Source: Cryobacterium sp. PH31-O1 (GTDB taxonomy: Bacteria > Actinomycetota > Actinomycetes > Actinomycetales > Microbacteriaceae). Taken from it: 64,000 nucleotides of DNA. Each line of letters starts with the position of its first letter. Position 1 is the stretch's first letter. The notes under the pieces are model-generated. The model was not told the origin of the DNA and searched no databases. It saw only the letters and a list, made by a program, of their open reading frames with translations. The stretch covers positions 62,001-126,000 of the forward strand of contig NZ_JASITB010000001.1 of NCBI RefSeq assembly GCF_030063455.1. The letters are read 5' to 3'. This document shows positions 61,287 to 64,000 of this stretch, one piece after another. The translations under genes and the position numbers were made by a program.

Positions 61287-62426
61287 GTGAAAAAGTTGGT
61301 CTTTACCGCCGTCGCCTGCGTCACCGCCGTTGCTTCGGCGATGGTCGCAGCCCCGGCATCCGCTGTGGAGATTCCCAATCTCGGGGGTCCCACGGTCTTA
61401 GCGAGCGGCCTTTTTCTGCCGCTCAGTCTGGGGGTCGGTGCGGGCGGCACAACCTACGTCTCGCAGAACGCACTGGGAGTGTTGACGAAGGTCAGCCCCG
61501 GCGGAACGAGCAAGGTTATGGCGAGCGCCAACCCCGGCGATGAACTGGGCGCCGTATCGGTGCGCAGCGGCACGGTCTACTACTCCACCAATACCCAGGA
61601 TCACACGGCATCGGCGCTGTACGCGATGCCGGTCGGTGGTGTGTCTGCGCCACTCGCTGACCTCTACGCCTACGAGAGCACCGCCAACCCCGATCAGGTG
61701 AACACGTACGGATTCGTCGACCTGCCGCAGGCCTGCCTCGACCAGTTCGATCCGGCGGCGCCGACGGGACCCGCCTCCTACGCCGGAATCGTCGATACCC
61801 ACCCGTATGCCAGCCTCCCATTGGAAGACGCGGTGTACGTGGCGGATGCCGGTGCGAACGCCATCCTGAGAGTCGGCTACGACGGAACGGTCAGCACGGC
61901 CGCCGTGCTTCCGGCCGGTGACCCGATCATGGTCACTCCTGAGATCGCCGCCGGTGTCGGGTTCCCGGCCTGCACGGCCGGATTCGGTTATCGGTTCGAA
62001 CCGGTGCCGACCGACGTGGAACAGGGTGGGGACGGCTGGCTCTATGTGACGAGCCTGCCCGGCGGCCCCGAAGACGCGAGCCTCGGCGCCCGCGGCGCAG
62101 TCTACCGGTTCAATCCGGCCGACGGTGAAGTGCAGTTCGTGATGGGCGGGTTCGTTGGCGCGACTGACCTGGCAGTGTCACAACGCACCGGACTGATCGC
62201 CGTGACCGAACTGTTCGGTGGCCCCAATGGCACCGGAGCGGTCTCCGTGTTCCACCCGACGCTTACCGAGCGGGTGCTGCAGATCCCTGTCAGCTCACCG
62301 TCCGCGATCGAACTGGCCGGCAATAGCGTCTACGTCACGACGAACTCCTTCGTGGCCGACGCAACCGGGGCACCGCAACCGATAGGCAAGGTCGTGAAGA
62401 TCTCGGTGAGCCTCGGCGGCGACTAG
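61287..62426 (+). CDS. ScyD/ScyE-family secreted beta-propeller protein
   Basis: A 379-aa protein. A Sec signal peptide (LVFTAVACVTAVASAMVAAP, ASA cleavage site) precedes NHL/SMP30-like propeller repeats: GGTTYVSQNALGVLTKVSPG, DAVYVADAGANAILRVGYDG, GWLYVTSLPGG and GAVYRFNPADGEVQF. This is the pattern of the ScyD/ScyE family, named from scytonemin genes but widespread in actinobacteria with unknown role. The start is GTG 61287 with AAGGAG seven bases upstream. Confidence 0.87.
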   Translation: MKKLVFTAVACVTAVASAMVAAPASAVEIPNLGGPTVLASGLFLPLSLGVGAGGTTYVSQNALGVLTKVSPGGTSKVMASANPGDELGAVSVRSGTVYYSTNTQDHTASALYAMPVGGVSAPLADLYAYESTANPDQVNTYGFVDLPQACLDQFDPAAPTGPASYAGIVDTHPYASLPLEDAVYVADAGANAILRVGYDGTVSTAAVLPAGDPIMVTPEIAAGVGFPACTAGFGYRFEPVPTDVEQGGDGWLYVTSLPGGPEDASLGARGAVYRFNPADGEVQFVMGGFVGATDLAVSQRTGLIAVTELFGGPNGTGAVSVFHPTLTERVLQIPVSSPSAIELAGNSVYVTTNSFVADATGAPQPIGKVVKISVSLGGD

Positions 62427-62455
62427 GCCGCGAATCCACCGCCCAGCCGGAGCTA

Positions 62456-62490
62456 GGGTGACTCGCCAGCCCCGCGCCGGCGAGTCACCC
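62456..62490. terminator. bidirectional terminator hairpin
   Basis: A perfect 12-bp stem (62456-62467 with 62479-62490, 11-base loop) lies between the ends of the convergent ScyD-like and kdpE genes. Confidence 0.7.
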
Positions 62491-62504
62491 GATCCACTCC
62501 TCGC

Positions 62505-63200
62505 TCACGATGCCGGTTCGGGATCGAATCGGTACCCCATGCCTGCCTCGGTCAAAAGGTAACGCGGAGACGCTGGAACAGCCTCCAGTTTCTTGCGCAG
62601 CTGGGCGATGTAGAGCCGCAGATAGCCCGAATCGTTGGCGTGATGTGGTCCCCAGACCTCATTCAGGAGCAGCTCGCGAGTGACGAGCTTGCCCGGGTTT
62701 CGCAGCAACACTTCCAGAATGCGCCATTCCGTCGGGGTGAGCCGAACGGTTTCGGGCTGCGCTGCGCTGCGCCGGGTCACACGCTTGGCCGCGAGATCGA
62801 CGGTAACGGCGCCCAGCTGAACCACCGGTACGTCATCGACAGATGGCACCCTCCGGGTTAGGGCACGGATTCGGGCCAGCAACTCGTCGATCGAGAACGG
62901 TTTGGTGACGTAGTCGTCGGCGCCGAGGTCAAGGGCGTCGACCTTGTCGGAGGCACCCGTGCGCCCGGAGACCACGAGAATTGGCACCTGGCTCCACCCC
63001 CGCACGGCAGCGATGACGGCCATACCGTCGAGCCGAGGCATGCCTAGATCGAGCATGAGAAGGTCGGGGTGCTGCTCGATCACCGCATTGAGTGCGTCGG
63101 CACCGTCGCCAGCGGTAATGATGTCGTAGCCGCGCGCGCCGAGGGTAATGCGGAGTGCCCGCAGAATCTGTGGATCGTCATCGGCGATCAGAATTCTCAT
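62505..63200 (-). CDS. kdpE: KdpE-type response regulator
   Basis: A 231-aa OmpR-class regulator. The receiver domain has acidic pocket ADDDPQ, phosphorylation site Asp51 in LLMLDLGMPRLDG, and the conserved Lys in DDYVTKPFS. The winged-helix output domain is in LTPTEWRILEVLLRNPGKLV and DSGYLRLYIAQLRKKLE. Its overlap with the KdpD-type kinase upstream (ATGA) supports assignment to potassium-transport control. It would switch on kdpFABC under K+ limitation. Confidence 0.9.
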   Translation of the reverse strand: MRILIADDDPQILRALRITLGARGYDIITAGDGADALNAVIEQHPDLLMLDLGMPRLDGMAVIAAVRGWSQVPILVVSGRTGASDKVDALDLGADDYVTKPFSIDELLARIRALTRRVPSVDDVPVVQLGAVTVDLAAKRVTRRSAAQPETVRLTPTEWRILEVLLRNPGKLVTRELLLNEVWGPHHANDSGYLRLYIAQLRKKLEAVPASPRYLLTEAGMGYRFDPEPAS

Positions 63201-64000
63201 TCGGGCTTCTCCTCGGCGGGACCGCCGAACATGGTCGGCAGTGAGATGACCATAGTGACTCCGCCGCCGGGCGTATCATCCGCGTCGAGCGTTCCGCCCA
63301 TGCCTTCGACGAAACCCTTGGCGATGGCCAAGCCAAGGCCGAGGCCGGTGAGGTTGTCGGTGTCGCCGAGCCTTTGGAACGGCACGAAGACATCCGCTCG
63401 TCGGCCGGGCGGAATTCCCGGACCGTGATCGCTGACCCGAATTTCCACCCTTCCAGCAAACTCGCTGGCCGAAATGCGCACTCGCGATCCGGCGGGAGCA
63501 AAGCGGACGCCATTGGCCACGACGTTCACAATGGCCCGTTGCAACAGCCCCGCATCGGCCAGAACGATACTGAGATTCGGGCCCAGATCCAGATCGACCA
63601 GTTCGGGACCGAGGTCAAGCTCATCGAGGGCCGGCAGCACCACATCCGCCACGTCGACAGGGTCCAGCCGCACGCCGAGCGCGCCGGCCTGCAGCCGGCT
63701 CACGTCGAGCAGATTGGTAATGAGCGCCGACAGCGACTCGAGGCTTTCGTCGGCGGTGGCCAGCAGCTCGATACGATCGTTGTCGCTCAAATCCACGTCG
63801 GTAGCGCGAAGTCCGCTGACCGCCGCAGTGGCGGCAGCCAGCGGGCGACGCAGGTCATGTCCAACCGCTGCGAGAAGGGCGCTGCGCACCCGGTCCGCCT
63901 CGGCCAGAGGCGCGATTTCATTCGCGGTTTGGGCTAGATCCTTGTGCTCGAGAGCTGCATCCATCTGGGTGGCGATCACCTGCAGCAGGCGTCGCTCTGA
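63197..64000 (-). CDS. kdpD: KdpD-type sensor histidine kinase, C-terminal part (runs off right edge)
   Basis: About 268 residues of the kinase core. The phospho-acceptor region is SALLAAVGHDLRRPLAAATA, the N box NVVANGVRFAPAGSR, the G1 box DHGPGIPPG and the G2 box TGLGLGLAIAKGF. The frame stays open to the window edge; the Usp and membrane domains of KdpD would lie beyond. The transporter genes are not in this window, so the Kdp assignment rests on the kinase/regulator pair. Confidence 0.88.
   Translation of the reverse strand, partial: SERRLLQVIATQMDAALEHKDLAQTANEIAPLAEADRVRSALLAAVGHDLRRPLAAATAAVSGLRATDVDLSDNDRIELLATADESLESLSALITNLLDVSRLQAGALGVRLDPVDVADVVLPALDELDLGPELVDLDLGPNLSIVLADAGLLQRAIVNVVANGVRFAPAGSRVRISASEFAGRVEIRVSDHGPGIPPGRRADVFVPFQRLGDTDNLTGLGLGLAIAKGFVEGMGGTLDADDTPGGGVTMVISLPTMFGGPAEEKPE

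Overview
The window looks like chromosomal DNA of a high-GC actinobacterium, most probably Microbacteriaceae or a close relative (Cryobacterium/Salinibacterium-like; this genus-level guess is inference). The grounds are the GC-rich code, frequent GTG starts, long chains of ATGA/TGATG-coupled genes, lipoprotein and Tat signals, and a kdpDE pair. It is mostly catabolic 'accessory' DNA, interrupted by one complete transposon.

Layout. 1-4094: a broken epoxide-hydrolase relic, a CocE/NonD-type hydrolase with a divergent TetR regulator, and a CorA-type transporter. 4530-16045: a sugar or sugar-acid catabolic locus with an ABC importer (ATPase, permease, binding protein), a leftward operon (cupin phosphoglucose isomerase, KDPG-type aldolase, shikimate-dehydrogenase-like protein, 2-hydroxyacid dehydrogenase, RpiR regulator) and a rightward operon (SDR, FGGY kinase, phosphotriesterase-like lactonase). 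Four copies of a GTAGT-N3-ACTAC palindrome sit in its control regions and are a likely RpiR operator. 16237-28460: two LysR regulators, a polar amino-acid-type ABC importer, and a tight operon of aldehyde dehydrogenase, an unrecognised 572-aa protein, an M19-dipeptidase-like protein lacking key metal ligands, an unrecognised 246-aa protein and RidA, followed by an MFS transporter. 28657-38996: a VOC protein, an XRE-TetR fusion regulator, the carnitine-catabolism trio cdhC-cdhA-cdhB, a dipeptide-type ABC importer and a serine hydrolase. 39060-40264: a polyol dehydrogenase and an SDR relic.

40623-52729 is a complete Tn3-family transposon. It has 39-bp terminal repeats (imperfect similarity extends to about 72 bp) and a perfect 5-bp target duplication GTATC, and it sits inside an IS256-family transposase gene whose two halves can be rejoined in frame. 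Its cargo is not resistance but an Rhs polymorphic-toxin locus: a 1700-aa Rhs protein without an N-terminal secretion region, a TPR/Sel1-like candidate immunity gene, a duplicated start-less Rhs C-terminal cassette with a different toxin tip, a second candidate immunity gene, and another orphan. No resolvase gene is visible. This is the most unusual system in the window.

52877-58870 is a copper-type locus: two multicopper oxidases, a SHOCT protein, a BNR-repeat lipoprotein, an M23 peptidase and a small membrane protein, with two CsoR-like boxes each 37 nt upstream of a start codon. 59452-64000 holds a haloperoxidase-type hydrolase, a DUF1801-like protein, a ScyD/ScyE-like secreted protein, KdpE and the C-terminal part of KdpD, which runs off the right edge.
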